This document shows, piece by piece, positions 32,065-43,706 of a stretch of DNA of 64,000 bases (its first letter is position 1; each line of letters begins with the position of its first letter). The notes beneath the pieces were generated by a model. That model did no database searches, had not been told where the DNA came from, and worked only from the letters and a program-made list of their open reading frames with translations. The translations under genes and the position numbers were made by a program. Location of the stretch: NCBI GenBank assembly GCA_030770425.1, contig JASJFT010000091.1:112672-176671 (forward strand). The letters run 5' to 3'. Source of the DNA: Darksidea phi. Lineage: Eukaryota; Ascomycota; Dothideomycetes; Pleosporales; Lentitheciaceae.

Positions 32065-34265
32065 GGCGGCTCCTGCTGTCCGTGTTCCGTCCGTGGGCGA
32101 GGGTGTAGGTGTCGCGGGTGAGGGAGGGACGGAAGAGGGTGAGGTGGCAGGCGGACAGGCTCGTATGCGGAGTGCAGCCGCGAAGGTGCGAGCTTACATG
32201 TCCCTGGAGGGCTGAGAGGGTGGGTAGGTAGGTCAGAGGCCAGGCGGCAGGGTAGCTGAGCGGTGCCAGCTTAACGGGCGGGCTTGAGGCCTGCCGTAAT
32301 CCGCATCCCTGTCCCTGGAACCGCACGCCCATTCCCTCTGCCTGTTCTGGGTTAGCTCGTCGCCTACCCCGGGCCTGCCAATCACACTGCTCCTGCCTAT
32401 ATTGTACGCAATGTAACTGTCGACATCGCATTCCAATTAATGCTGCATTCTGGCCCCGTAGCGGTTTCTATCATTAGGCGTCTTCATATCGGTCCGTCCT
32501 TGAAGCGGGCGGTTGGGGGGTTGGCAAGGCGGACTTTCGATTGATGCTGATGGCGTACGAGGGAAAAAGCATAGAGGCGCGCATACACGTTCCATGTTGA
32601 GACGCACCGCGCACAATCAGGTGCATACGTAAGACTCCGCAGCTCCGCAGCCCTCCCGTCCCCAATACCTCGCCAGCCAGCATAAAGGCGCTCGTCGGTG
32701 GGCCCCAGCCTACAAGGCGCCTAATCGGACTCCGAAAACATAACACCCACATCAGCGTGCAACCCTGCTCGCCCACTCACAACTCTCCCTCGCGTGCCTC
32801 GCCTGTCCGCTATCCCCAAAGCATGCTCAGGCCTCGCAGTGCGCCCGATTAGCTTCTTCTCGAACGTCTTGAAACCTTCGATACGGGACTCTCAGTCCGT
32901 GGGACCAGCATCATCCCCTGGAAGTTGAGTCCCGGATGACGCTGGACGTGGTGCTGGCGGCTTACCCCGCGAAATCCAGGACAGCGGCGGATAGCAGGCG
33001 TGCCATCCTTCGATTCGGCTCCTCAAGGCCGGCGTCGTTGGGCGTGTGGGTGTGGATATGTGCGAGTGTGGGTGGGTGTGTGTGTCAGCGTCGGGGAGGC
33101 GGGTATAGCGCGAGGGGATGGTGGCCGCTAGCTGGCTGCCCAGCACCGGCCCGTTGCAGCCTAACCATGCGCGTACAATGTACAGTGGGACGAGAGACAC
33201 GGCTCCAGAGACGTGACTCTTTGCGTCGCCGTGGATAGATGAAGGGTGGGGCGCATGAGGCTCTTGATGAATGCATAGACGCCAAGCATCTACCCTTTCC
33301 TGATCAGATTAGATGTTCCCCCTGCCCACAGTCCATTGACTATTGATCCTTCGTTTGATCGCCGATACGCCAAACCACAGGTTCGGCCAGAGATGGCATC
33401 GCATGTTCGCGGAAGAGAGAGGCCGCCCTCGCGTGCTCGCTCCAGGAACGGGTAGAGGGCCAGGAGTACAAGCACGCCCTTCCTTCACCGGATTTCTGCG
33501 GTGCACGACGCGTCACAGACGGCCAGCCTCCAGATCGACGTCAGCCCTCGCCGGCCGACTCGATCAATCAAGGGATGGTACCTGACGCCGAACCGCGCGC
33601 CAAACCGCCCGTATTCGTATAATGCAATGGAACTATCGTATAGTGCGGCCGGTGACGTCGCAACTCGGCCCTCAGCAAAACTGGCCCACCGACACTTCGC
33701 CCTCGCGTGGCGTGCCGGCTCTGCGCCCACGCGCCGGAAAGCGCGGTGAGGCTAGCGGCGGCCCGTGCACCACCGTCTTTTGCCGGGCTGGGCGCGTGCA
33801 ACGCACGGGCGGGGGTTTAAAGCTTGGTGCTCCTGTTGCTGGTGTTTGTTGTCGTGGTTCTCGTTGGATGAAGCTGGGGCCCTGGCGGTAAGATGGGAGT
33901 TTGGACGACGGGTTTGACTTCTGTGTTGGATCGGACCGAAGACCGATTGCGAATATGCGGTACGGTACGGTGCGAGCATTGCTAGCCGACGGTCGTTCTT
34001 TCTCTGCTCCCATATTGTCAACAAGTCGGCCCGTGGTGCCTTCCTTCCTCGCTATGTTTACGTCACCGAGCCCACAGCAGCGCAAGAAATAAACCTTCAC
34101 AACAAACGCACCGCTAGCATTCACAGTCACACCAGACCAATTTCTTTCCTTCACCCCAAGTCGCGTCTCGGGCAGCATGGATCGGTGCTGCTGCCTGCCG
34201 ACGCGCACTCCATCCCCCGGCTTTGACTCGCAACCTTGTACGTGTCCGAGTATTGGGATTCTGGG
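32065..34265. other. Long gene-free divergent region (2.2 kb)
   Basis: GC-rich and ORF-dense on both strands, but the ORFs are shadows of one another, rich in Arg/Pro/Ala, and show no family resemblance. A GT-rich simple stretch (GTGGGTGGGTGTGTGTGTCA) lies near 33066. The region presumably carries both flanking promoters and long 5' leaders. I found no tRNA or repeat of note. Confidence 0.4.
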
Positions 34266-35146
34266 ATGGACTACTACCGATGCCCGCATGCAGAACTCAC
34301 CAAGGAACTTCAAAGGCGCGGCTTCCGGCCGCATGGAAACCAAGACCAGCTAAGCGAAGGCCTCCTGAGGGACGATGACACGCGAGGATCCGAGGCCACC
34401 ACTCTGGAGACTGTTCTCCAGTCATTTGTTCCATCCAAGGTGAACCTGATGAGGAGCGCCGAGTTTGGCCCGACCGCCCATGCGAATCTGTTGGTCGGCG
34501 AACGTAGGTTGACTTTCATCATCCAAGAGATGGGCCAAGTAACGAGCAATTGCTTACAGGAATCGTACACTGGACCATGAACACGTTTTTCCCCACGCTG
34601 CAGCTCTTCTTTGCCTCTGGACGTTCGTGCACTATCGAAGGCGGACAGCTATCCGGCGCCATCGTCGGTCTCGACCCCGAGCTTCGGTTCCGACTCACTG
34701 ATATTACTCACGAAGAAGATGGCCGCCTCACCAAGACGACCCTTCCAGAGAAATTCGTTGGTTCTTCACCATCGATAGCCATTCTAGACGCGACAGTCGC
34801 CTGCCGGACCAGCATTGCAGTGAAGCAAACGCCGCCCGAACAGACGCTAACTCTTTCACAGACACGGCCCAGGGCTTCTATCGTTTACGAAGAGCACATT
34901 GTCGTGGGGCTACGTCTCGATGGCATGAAGCATGTGGCCTATTTGTGGTGCAGGGCTTCCGCCTCGACACCCACCATCGGCAACAAGACCTGGGGCGATA
35001 TGAGGGTATCTGGATTGCGAGACGACGTACCAGTCCCATTCCTCGGTTTTCCACAGAAGAAGACCAAGTCGGGAGGCGAAGCAGTTGTTGTGGGCAAAAG
35101 AAGTCTGATACGCAATCAGCAGCCCAACGGCATCTGGGAGCACTGA
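34266..35146 (+). CDS. Uncharacterised protein with an N-terminal SAP-like motif
   Basis: Exons 34266-34503 and 34560-35146 (56-nt intron, GTAGGT...TTACAG) give 274 aa. Residues 8-32 (AELTKELQRRGFRPHGNQDQ) look like a SAP helix-extension-helix, a short motif that binds AT-rich DNA in other proteins. The rest includes VHWTMNTFFPTLQLFFASGR and LDPELRFRLTDITHEEDG and is not recognised. The upstream codons open with non-ATG triplets, so the first ATG was chosen. The end is uncertain: from about 34945 a second frame (GRYEGIWIARRR) also looks protein-like, so a further small intron or frame change near 34940 could give a different C-terminus. Confidence 0.6.
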
Positions 35147-35609
35147 CCAGGAGGGGTTCGGTTGCTTATTGGGCGATGGACTGACGATTAGTCTAGGCAT
35201 CCAGTTTATGACTAATTTCGAGTATTAGTCTTTTGAAGGACTACATAGAGCAACAGATCTCGTATAAGTAATGCTAGGTGTGACGTGTTAGCGAGGGCTC
35301 AGTAAGATACATGCTGACGATGCAGGCTGCTCAATCAGCGTCTGTTCATCCGCTCGCCACTTACAGATCAGAGAGCTGAGGAGAAGCGGAGAAAGTTGGA
35401 ATCCCATCTGCGGAAGAAAGCTGGCCCTCCCCAGAGCGCGATCCTGAATATAAACATATACCTCTTCCACTCACTTTTCGTACAAGCCCAGATCACCACA
35501 GCAGCAACATAAGGGGCCGAAATTTGTAACAGGAAGTCTCATCACACCCTCCTCTTCAATACATACAGTTCACAAGCCCAGAATCTACCACCCCCTCTAG
35601 CAGAGTAAA
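35147..35609. other. Intergenic, probable promoter of the EthD-type gene
   Basis: About 460 bp. A TATAAACA sequence at 35449-35456 lies roughly 155 bp before the ATG at 35610, and an AGGGG stress-element-like motif at about 35512. Nothing else was seen. Confidence 0.35.
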
Positions 35610-35924
35610 ATGTCCAAACCCGCCACATTACACGGTCTCTACCCGCGCAAGGAAGGCTCTACCTTCGACCTCGACTACTACCTCAACACACACCCGCCGA
35701 TTGCCTCCAAGCACTGGAAGCCACACGGGTTGCAATCGTACAAAGTCACTAAATTCCAAGACGACGCGCCGTATACATAGGGCCTAACTATGGTCTGGGA
35801 GAGCATGGAGGGGTTTGCGAAGGCGCTCCAGCCTGAGGGCACCAAGGAGATTATGGATGATATTAAGAAATACTCGAGTGTGCAGCCGATTTTTGTGTCA
35901 GGCGAGGTTGCTGGTACCGGTTAG
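35610..35924 (+). pseudogene. EthD-domain small protein interrupted by one in-frame TAG
   Basis: From ATG at 35610 the frame encodes a complete EthD-type protein of about 104 residues: YPRKEGSTFDLDYYLNTHPP, then KHWKPHGLQSYKVTKF, and after the break GLTMVWESMEGFAKAL and VQPIFVSGEVAG. A TAG at 35778-35780 (codon 57) falls between DDAPYT and GLTMVWE. No intron can remove it: the only nearby GT-AG pair is about 10 nt apart. Both halves keep the same frame and full conservation, so the stop is the only damage. CAG to TAG would be a single C-to-T change in a CpA context, as RIP makes. EthD proteins are small dimeric ferredoxin-like-fold enzymes or helpers in degradation and polyketide pathways (family knowledge). 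Confidence 0.75.
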
Positions 35925-36229
35925 TTGACGATGGGATGGGGGATGGGGTTGCGGGGATTGTGCATGATGAGGTGGTTATTTCCTCGTCCGGTTGGCTAGT
36001 TTGACGCAGGGCTACATGCATGTCCCCCGCCTTTACAAGCATCCGAGGTTCCTTCTCTGGCAGCCCCAATGACCAAGCGTGAGAACTGGCAGACATATTG
36101 AGAGTCGCTGTTTAGCTCTCCTCTTTTCGCCTGAGTGGATGCCCTCTCGTTTGCCCACTTTACTCTCGCTGTAGATTTAGACCTTGGTACGCAGGCGTCC
36201 CAGCTGCTCCGTATCATTCTTGTCGCAGG
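35925..36229. other. Short intergenic region, nothing recognised
   Basis: About 305 bp between the EthD-type gene and the ligase gene in the same orientation. No promoter element or repeat stands out. Confidence 0.35.
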
Positions 36230-38116
36230 ATGCCTTTTCCGGCCGAAGAGCAGATCGCTATCCCAAACAAGGATTTGCTGTCTTGGATGTTCGATAACCA
36301 GCAGTACGATGCTGACAAACCGGTACGATACTACTTTGGTCAATTGATACTGTTTGTGTCGATAGAAAGCTAACACTGCTTATTAGGTATACATCGATGC
36401 TACAGAACCGGATCGCACCATAACCTCACGTCAAGCGAGGAGTATCGTACGGAAGTTATGCACAGGCTTCAAGAATGCTGGGCTAAAGGAGGGAGATTGC
36501 GTTTGCATGCTTTCGTTTAATGACGTACGCTGCCCTTGTTATCAAAGTCACGGCTTCAGCAAACCTCGTGATGACTTGTAGCACAAGACTAAATAGACCA
36601 GATATACTACCCCATGGCCTTCCTGGGAATACTAGCGTTCGGTGGCGTCTTCGCCGGCTCAAACCCATCACATACCACTTACGAGTTGGCCCACGCATTC
36701 AAGCTTGCACAAGTCAGAGCGCTCATCGTTGAACCTGCACTGCTCCCAAATGCACTAAGAGCAGCAAAGGAAATCGGCATCTCAAGATCGAGGATATTCG
36801 TCTTCGATCACCACACGCCGGCCACAAAACCCTGCTGCCCAACCGAGAACTGGGGCGAGGGTCTCGGTGCGGAGGAGAAATGGGGTGAGCTGCAAAGCTG
36901 GAGAGCGTTGATGCAGTTTGGAGAAAGCGACTGGGTGAGATGGGATCATGAGACGAGAAGTAAAGAAACGACTGCTGCAAGGTTGTTTAGTAGTGGGACG
37001 ACGGGGATGCCAAAAGCGGTCGAGATGACGCACTATAACTTCATCGCGCAACATACGATGGTCTTGGAGCACAAGCCGAGGGACTACGAAGTCAATACTT
37101 CCCTACAGCTCTATACAAGGCGTGGCTGACTCAAGTCGTAGGTCATCCGCTTACTCTGCACCCCTATGTTCCACGTCTCCACCGTCCCCCGCGCACACAC
37201 TTCACCTCTCCGCTCGGGCTTGAGAACCTATATAATGCGGCGCTTTCATCTTGAATCATGGCTGCGCAACATGGAACGCTTCCAGATTACAGAATGCAAC
37301 ATGGTGCCTCCTATGGTAATTCAAGTCATCAATTCGCCCCTCACCCGCAAGTACTCGCTCAAGTCGGTCCGCTACGGATGGTGCGGCGCCGCGCCTTTGG
37401 CTGCAGAGCCGCAGGCCAGAATGAAAGCGCTTCTACGAGCTGATGCAGCGTTCAACCAAGCCTGGGGCATGAGCGAAACGAGTTGTATAGCGACCATGCT
37501 TCACTACCCCGAGCACGACCCTACAGGCTCCGTGGGACGTTTTCTTCCCAACCATGATGCCAAATTAGTCGATGACGATGGCAACGATATTACGGCTTTT
37601 GATGTCGTCGGCGAGCTTTGCGTTCGCGGTCCGCTCATCGTGAAAGGCTACTTCAACAACCCGGAAGCGAACCGGCTTGCTTTCGATGCAGACAACTATT
37701 TCCACACCGGCGATATTGCCGTGCGTAAACGCTCAAATGGCCTTTGGTATATCGTCGATCGCAAGAAAGAGCTCATCAAAGTACGCGGGTTTCAGGTCGC
37801 ACCTGCAGAACTTGAAGGCGTCCTCCTCTCGCATCCTAACATCTCTGACGCGGCGGTGCTCGGTGTACCTGGTGGGTCCGGTGCAAGTGCGACAGAGAAG
37901 GGAAGCGAGGTCCCAAGGGCGTATATCGTGAGGAAGAGCGGTAGTGAACTGGAGGAGAAGGATGTGCAGAAGTGGATGGGCGAGAGGCTGGCGGGGTATA
38001 AACAGCTTGTTGGCGGTGTGAGGTTTGTGGATGCAATTCCGAAGAATGCGTCTGGTAAGATATTGAAAATGGAATTGAGGGAGATTGCGAAGAGAGAGGT
38101 GGGTGCGAAACTTTAG
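36230..38116 (+). CDS. AMP-dependent acyl/aryl-CoA ligase (4-coumarate-CoA ligase-like), peroxisomal
   Basis: Exons 36230-36322, 36387-36524, 36602-37090 and 37142-38116 give 564 aa, normal for the ANL superfamily. Motifs in order: the adenylate P-loop LFSSGTTGMPKAVEMTH, MFHVSTVPRAHT, the YGWCGAAPL and WGMSETS pair, YFHTGDIAV, the hinge IVDRKKELIKVRGFQVAP and the catalytic-lysine motif PKNASGKILKMEL. The enzyme activates a carboxylic acid with ATP, then transfers it to CoA (family knowledge). The last three residues are AKL, a PTS1-type peroxisomal signal, so the product probably works in peroxisomes. The third intron has an unusual donor (GTCAAT) but a clear CTGAC branch site and GTAG acceptor. 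Substrate (fatty, phenolic or dicarboxylic acid) is not determined. Confidence 0.92.
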
Positions 38117-39495
38117 AGAGAGATATAGACTGGCGAGCGAATAGGCAGGTGTATGAATTGGTAAACCTCATCATCGTTAGCCTTGCCAATACTACCCTTA
38201 TTCCATAAAACAGCACAACTCGCTCCAGCAGGTCTTTCCACCACCGCGCACCCTACACAACCAAGAAGTAGAAACCACATGTCTCAATCAATAGACCGCA
38301 TTGTATTTCAGCAAAAAATCACTTCTTCTATCCAATATACTCGGTACCCACGCCCCCCTAGGTCAGCTCTACAGACTCTAGTAGGTAAGACCTTAAAAAG
38401 TGACGTTGTCCTTTATCGTTCATGGCTGGCAGCCACGGCAAATGCAAGCGTACTATTACCTTCACAGCAGGATGTGGTGCAAAAAGAGACTTCGTCGCTG
38501 AGAAGTGGCCTAAGATGCGTCTGCACATGGCAGTTACATAAATCTGTGGCCGTTTTCTTTGGGAAAGGGGCGAGGTGAGATTTCGTCTAGCTATGCTATC
38601 TTTTGCTTTATTGATTTTAGTCCCGGGCGCGGCGGAATATATAGCGTTTATGTGGATTTATGGCTATTTCCACGGAGTGGAATGAGGTGGCTATTCGCGT
38701 CAACTGCGTTTGCAGCGAGAGAGTAGTCTTTTTCTTGTTTCGTGTGAGGCTCATGAGCCTAGTCATGATCTGTGGATGATTTTGGCCGGCTACCAAGCTG
38801 AACAATGACTCTTTTCCCTACCATAATTCGAAGGATGGCTCGTAGCAAAGTGACCAGGCTTGGCGTAGGAGATCTATATATAAGAGATGCTGTATATGCT
38901 GATTTCTCGTCTTGTCTGTTCGTCTTGAATCAGCTGTCGAACCCTATCAGATTTCAACGCATGAGCAAATACAGTCGTCAATGCTCTCCTATCTTCATCA
39001 GACCTATCCACCAATTCTCGTGCTCATTTTTATTCATATTCGCACATATCTGTCTGTGCCTGATCTTTTCCGTTGACTTTTGGATTTTTCTTCTCGCTGT
39101 GGCCATAAGTAAAAGTCTGGGTATTTCAGGCAAAAAAGGTCATCGAATCAAATCATATTAGAATGCGTGTGATCACGCATCAACAAAGAAAAGTGTGAGA
39201 AGTGCTCAATATTCCCGGAGAGATTTGTATACTCCATTATCCACGGACATGACTAAAATCGGTGGAGATAAGACGAAACTATGTAATGGGACCTAGTAGA
39301 AACAAAAAGAGTAGAGAAGGAAGATGAAAAATGGAGGTTGCAAGACATTATTTATAACGTTTTAATGAATGGACAGAGGATGACCTCCATAAAGACAACG
39401 ACCGTCTGATACCACGACTCCCCTCTCTTAAAACAAGCCACCTAGATCACACTTACAGCTCTACTGATCATGCACCACCAGCTCCACTCTGCCCT
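38117..39495. other. Convergent intergenic region (1.4 kb), no gene supported
   Basis: Between the 3' ends of the ligase and hydrolase genes. A 118-codon rightward ORF at 38805-39161 is hydrophobic and lacks conservation. The sequence is moderately AT-rich but not RIP-like, since CpA and TpG are frequent. No repeats or RNA genes recognised. Confidence 0.45.
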
Positions 39496-40753
39496 TCAAG
39501 CCGCCCCAAGAAACTTTATAACCTCCGCATACATGTCCCCAGCATTGCTTTCAAAATTCTGCCCATGACCCGCCCCAGGCTGGATATACGTCTGAACCTT
39601 TGTCATGGGATATGTCTGATTCTGAAGCCCAGTTGCATACGTGCTAACACAATCCTCGTTGCACAGCAGCGCATCAAACTGACCACTTGTAATGAACATC
39701 TTGCCCTTATACTCCGGGGCAACGACGCTCTGCAAGGTAAGAAACTCCCCGATAGCGAGCGCCTGCGCGACCTTGAAGCTGTATTCCGCTGCGGCGACTT
39801 CATATGTGGGTTGGTGCAGGAAGGCTTGAACGTACGAGAACATGTCGGCAAAGGAAAGATATCCCTGGTCGAGCGTCTCGGCAAACTGCGGCCGCGAAGC
39901 CATAGGCAAAGTCTTCGCGATCCTCACAGCGAAAATAGACGGTGCCCATACTGTCGATGTAGCCCCTGAATCGTTCTTGTTAGGGTACCCGATCCCGGTC
40001 AGCGCCGCAGCATCCACCAACTCGGGGTACTTCGCTACGACTTGGTTCGACAAGGACGAGCCGTAGGAATGGCCGACGAGGGCTACCTTTTGCGCTTTGA
40101 TATCGTCGGTGTACTTGTTGTTGCGGATGGCTCGGGCGATTTGCGCGAGCAGTTCGATTTGAGGCGCGGCTTGGTTTTCGAAGCCGGAGAGACGCGAGCT
40201 GTGGCCGACGCCGAGGCGGTCGTAATAGAAGATCGAGTAGCCCGCGTTGAGGACATATTGCGCGAAGGAATATTTTTCGGGTTTGTAGCTGGACGCCCAG
40301 TATCTTTTGTAACGGTAAGTCATGCGTTCACTGTACTAGACTCTGCAGATGTTGGGCAACTTACCTCCGATCAAACCCTAAACCGTGTGTTGCTACCAAC
40401 ACCGTAGTTTCTTTCCCATCTTTTGGTTCGGCTGGTTTGCAGAAGGTCCCCGATATGTCAAACGTCTTCGTGACGTTCTTCATCCCACCAAATGGCTGGT
40501 CTGGACCCAAGCCGCCTTTCCTCGAGATATTGCCTGAAAAGGCGACCACATCATAGTTACTGGTGAAGCGTGGATTGGTCCATTGTAGCTCAGAGTAGGT
40601 AACGGTTTCTGTGACTGTGTAGTCGGTGCAGATTCCATTGGTGGGGTGGATGAAACCTGGGTAGGTCGCATCGGGCTGCTGAGGTGTTGGGGTGGAGAAG
40701 GCGAGGCGGGCGACGGCAAGGCATGTCAGGAGAGCGGTGGGTTTTGACAGCAT
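39496..40753 (-). CDS. Secreted alpha/beta hydrolase
   Basis: Exons 40753-40365 and 40303-39496 (61-nt intron, GTAAGT...CAAAAG) give 398 aa. Residues 1-20 form a signal peptide (MLSKPTALLTCLAVARLAFS). The fold is clear from VLVATHGLGFDRRYWASSYKP, the strand-turn YSIFYYDRLGVGHSS, and the nucleophile elbow GHSYGSS with catalytic Ser near 209. An acidic residue lies in GQFDALLCNEDC, and the His in QPGAGHGQNF. The mature protein should act outside the cell or in the vacuole on an ester or similar bond; the substrate is unknown. Several NxT/S sequons support secretion. A TATA-like sequence precedes the start. Confidence 0.9.
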
Positions 40754-41264
40754 GTTTGGTGTGGATGAGCTGCTGGAGAGGATGAGTGAGGAAGTGATGG
40801 CACTGATGTGTGAATAGGGAGGTGTATATTGCCCTCTTATACACGCTTGCTACCAGGGCCTTCCTTTGTGCTTGCGCTTCATCATAGCATTTATTGTAAA
40901 TTCCAAATTACTATTCTATAATCTTAGCAATGCACAGTCATAGATGCTCAAACAAACTTGGAAAGGACGTAGACGTGATCGGGGCTTGGTGGAGATTTGA
41001 TGCACACTAGAACGCTGTGAGAATGATAATTGGAATACTAAAATCACGCTTCTAGCTTAGACTAATTTGCAATAGTCGAGCACCCTTCATATTCACAGCT
41101 ATAAGCCACAAAGTGTGTTCTGACCGGAAGCCTCGCGACATGTTGCTGCTTACGCGCTCGGCCGCCTAGTATGACAAATTTTTCCGAGGGCGCCCTATTG
41201 GCGCAAATGAGTATTTGAGAAAGAGTCAACTTCTGGTAAGCTTACGCCCACAGCCCTGGGGGTC
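40754..41264. other. Intergenic between hydrolase and permease genes
   Basis: About 510 bp, holding the hydrolase promoter and the 3' UTR of the permease. Apart from the TATA-like box, nothing was recognised. Confidence 0.4.
40834..40841 (-). promoter_or_regulatory. TATA-like box of the secreted hydrolase gene
   Basis: TATAAGAG on the leftward strand, about 80 bp upstream of the hydrolase start codon, in a suitable position for a core promoter element. Confidence 0.35.
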
Positions 41265-43251
41265 TTAGTAACGTGTAGAGGTTAGACTTTGTTTCCCACC
41301 ACCAACATTTTCTTCAGACGTTCGTCCGTCCCTAGTAGCAGTCTTGCCGGTGTTGCTAGATTTCTCGTCCAGCGGTATGACACCAATCCTCCGCGCTTCC
41401 GCAGGCGAAAAAGTGCCATATATATCCAGTTCATCGATCTGGTCCATGTCTGGGACGGGAAAGAGGATATTGAGGAAGTAGAAGACAATAACACTGATAA
41501 AGAAGCCTAGAGACACTATCAGCGAGGTTTCGTATGACAGTGGAGTATTGCTCACCGATGAAGAAGGCTAGGAAGTAGAGTTGCACCAACGGCCTCGGTG
41601 GAGTCAGATCAAGCCGAACGGTCACGACAAGCCCGCCTATCGTAGGCGCCCATCCACATATCCAGGCCGGAATTGCCCGCCAGTTGACCCCTTTCCAGAA
41701 GTAGTAGCTTGAGTCTTCTGTTTGGTAAAGATGGGTCAACCTGATTCTGCGCTTGCGAAGCAAGTAATAGTCGCACGTCATGATGCCAATGATAGGTGCG
41801 AGGAATACCGAGAAAGAAGATAGTACGGCGATAAAGGTGGTTGCGCGATTGATAAGCTGCCATGGCTGCACGATCCACGCAGCGACGAAGGTTATGATGG
41901 CGCCGCGGCGGATGTCGATGTATTGCGGGAAGAGACCTGCCAGATCGATCCCTCCAGCGATGGCGTTACCGCAGATATTCTCGAACATAGCTGTGAAGGC
42001 AAAGCCCGCTGCAAGGAAGAATACGCCAGCCCGAGACTTTGACGAGCCATTTCCGTTGTTCATCATGACCATGAGCAAGTCAGGTGGGTTCCTGTAAATT
42101 TGGGTACAGGGTCAGCAAGCTCATCCAGAGGGTGTTAGTCCCGTCATCTTAGACTAGGGCGGTGCTGCCTCATGATTACGACCAAGTATGTACGGCCAAG
42201 TTACGTACCAATATACCTCTCCATAGATCTTCTGAGCTGCTGCGGCAGTAACAAGACCGATCAAGGAAACAAGCACACCAGTAACCACACAACTAGTGAC
42301 GGCCCCGATAACGTAGGACCTCGGCGCGCGACCGTAACGAGAGAAGTCAGAGCCGTTGGTAATCCCTGCCGCCAAACCCCCTAGAGTTTGATTGATACCG
42401 GCCATGATTAGCCACGACGAACTCCAGGAAGAGCCGGCTGGGAGCTGTTGTCCGCTGTTCCAAAGTGGGCCAACGCCCTTCGCGACTGCCAGAGCCCAAA
42501 TCATCCATGCGAGCATTCCCAGGCCGCACCAAAGACAGACTATGAGAAATGGGAGTTTGAACTTCTCCGGCCGGAGCCAAAGAAAAGGTGCCGATAGGAA
42601 CCAGAATACGACGAAACCAACAAATTCATACGTTGTTGTTGGCATATCCGGGCCGAACGTATTTGGGATGCGTGCAAAGGAGGGCCAGATGGCGGTTATG
42701 CAGACTGCGACAAGTCTACCTCCGTTCCAGCCTGCAGTGAAGTCAGTATCAGGGATTTCTCGGGCATATCCAAAAGCTTACACTGAACCGCGTTCCAGAT
42801 GAAATTCAATAAGATACGTTGCAGAAGCGGAATATAGCTCCCTCTTAACCCCCACGAATACCGATTCTGCACTGTAAAGCCGATATGCCACTCAAGACCG
42901 GCCCAAGCAACAAGAGTCGAGAAGATTGCAACGAGCAGTCTTCCAACGACGATGATGAGCATCGCCTGCGGGACCGAAAGACCCATAGCTGACTGAGTTA
43001 GCCTGGACGAAATTCCGACATCCTCATTAAGTCTGCCTACTCAGAAAGGTGCTCGGTGTCTGCCAATTTGCGAGGTTCAAACTTGCAATCGCCCAGAAGC
43101 CGTAGAAGTTGAACCATCCCCACGTCCTCCGCCCGGGCGGCAGAGGGATTAAATCGCGGTTGCTCCACGCATCAGTCTGCTCGTGTAAGGCTTCATCGCC
43201 TTTTAGTCGAATCTTGTGATCGAGCGAGGCGAAGCGCTGGCGTAGAGCCAT
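41265..43251 (-). CDS. NCS1-family nucleobase/allantoin/hydantoin-type permease
   Basis: Five exons (43251-43041, 42988-42782, 42731-42209, 42091-41556, 41506-41265) join in frame to 572 aa. The start carries the NCS1 signature NRDLIPLPPGRRTWGWFNF, then about 12 hydrophobic helices with GLSVPQAMLIIVVGRLLVA, WNGGRLVAVC, GITNGSDFSRYGR, and GIMTCDYYLLRKRRI. These are standard for fungal Fur-type NCS1 carriers, which import uracil, allantoin, hydantoin or related cyclic amides with a cation across the plasma membrane (family knowledge). The gene is divergent from a hydantoinase/oxoprolinase gene 455 bp away, so a cyclic-amide substrate is likely (inference). Introns are 49-52 nt, except one of 117 nt. 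Confidence 0.93.
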
Positions 43252-43706
43252 ACCGAGGGCTCAACCGAACGGCAATGCAGATGAGGATGAAGTGCGATGC
43301 CAAGGTACAGGATGTCGGCGACTCTATTATTTAAGGTCTATCAGGTCACGCCAGCCAAGTGCTTTCCCATATCTTTGACCGATATGTGCATGGGCGCACG
43401 GGCTCAAAAGCAGATGCGATACGTGGGGCACCATTCGCGCGGCAGAATTCAAATTAGAGATCGGCGGCCTTGCATAAAAAAGCGCCTACTGCAGGGCTTT
43501 CAACGAATGAAGCCGTATTGTCAGTGCAGACTAGACCACGGGAAGACGTGAAAGGATGTACGCGTCCGATGTTCGGCGCTAAGCTCGGCTTTTGTTATCT
43601 TATCTGATCTGATGACTGCGTCGTACCCGGGGCCTTCCACAACCCCTCTTTCGACCGAGAGCTCGCTACCCAGTTGACTTCAGTTCTTGTGGTTGCATAT
43701 ACAAAC
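43252..43706. promoter_or_regulatory. Divergent promoter of permease and hydantoinase genes
   Basis: The 455-bp space between the two start codons is the shared upstream region. It carries two GATA-type sites about 100 bp from the hydantoinase start, a third HGATAR-like match (TGATAG, near 43336) and a TATA-like ATTATTTAAG near 43326, about 75 bp from the permease start. Confidence 0.55.
43595..43605 (-). promoter_or_regulatory. Paired HGATAR sites (nitrogen GATA-factor type)
   Basis: TTATCTTATCT reads AGATAAGATAA on the other strand: two AGATAA matches to HGATAR offset by 5 bp. In ascomycetes AreA/NIT2-type factors bind closely spaced HGATAR sites at nitrogen-catabolic genes (established knowledge). 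The position between a permease and a hydrolase for nitrogen compounds fits such control. Confidence 0.55.

Noticed and set aside
33672..34343. 223-codon leftward ORF in the gene-free region
   Set aside because: Arg/Pro-rich, no recognisable motif, overlapped by equally long ORFs in other frames and running into the neighbouring gene; treated as chance in GC-rich DNA.
38805..39161. 118-codon hydrophobic ORF between ligase and hydrolase
   Set aside because: No conservation cues, poor start context, lies in 3' flanking DNA of both neighbours.
21715..40753. Possible secondary-metabolite gene cluster (P450, EthD, CoA ligase, hydrolase)
   Set aside because: The P450 is more than 12 kb from the others, no polyketide, peptide or terpene synthase is present, and the EthD gene is broken. 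Co-location looks incidental.
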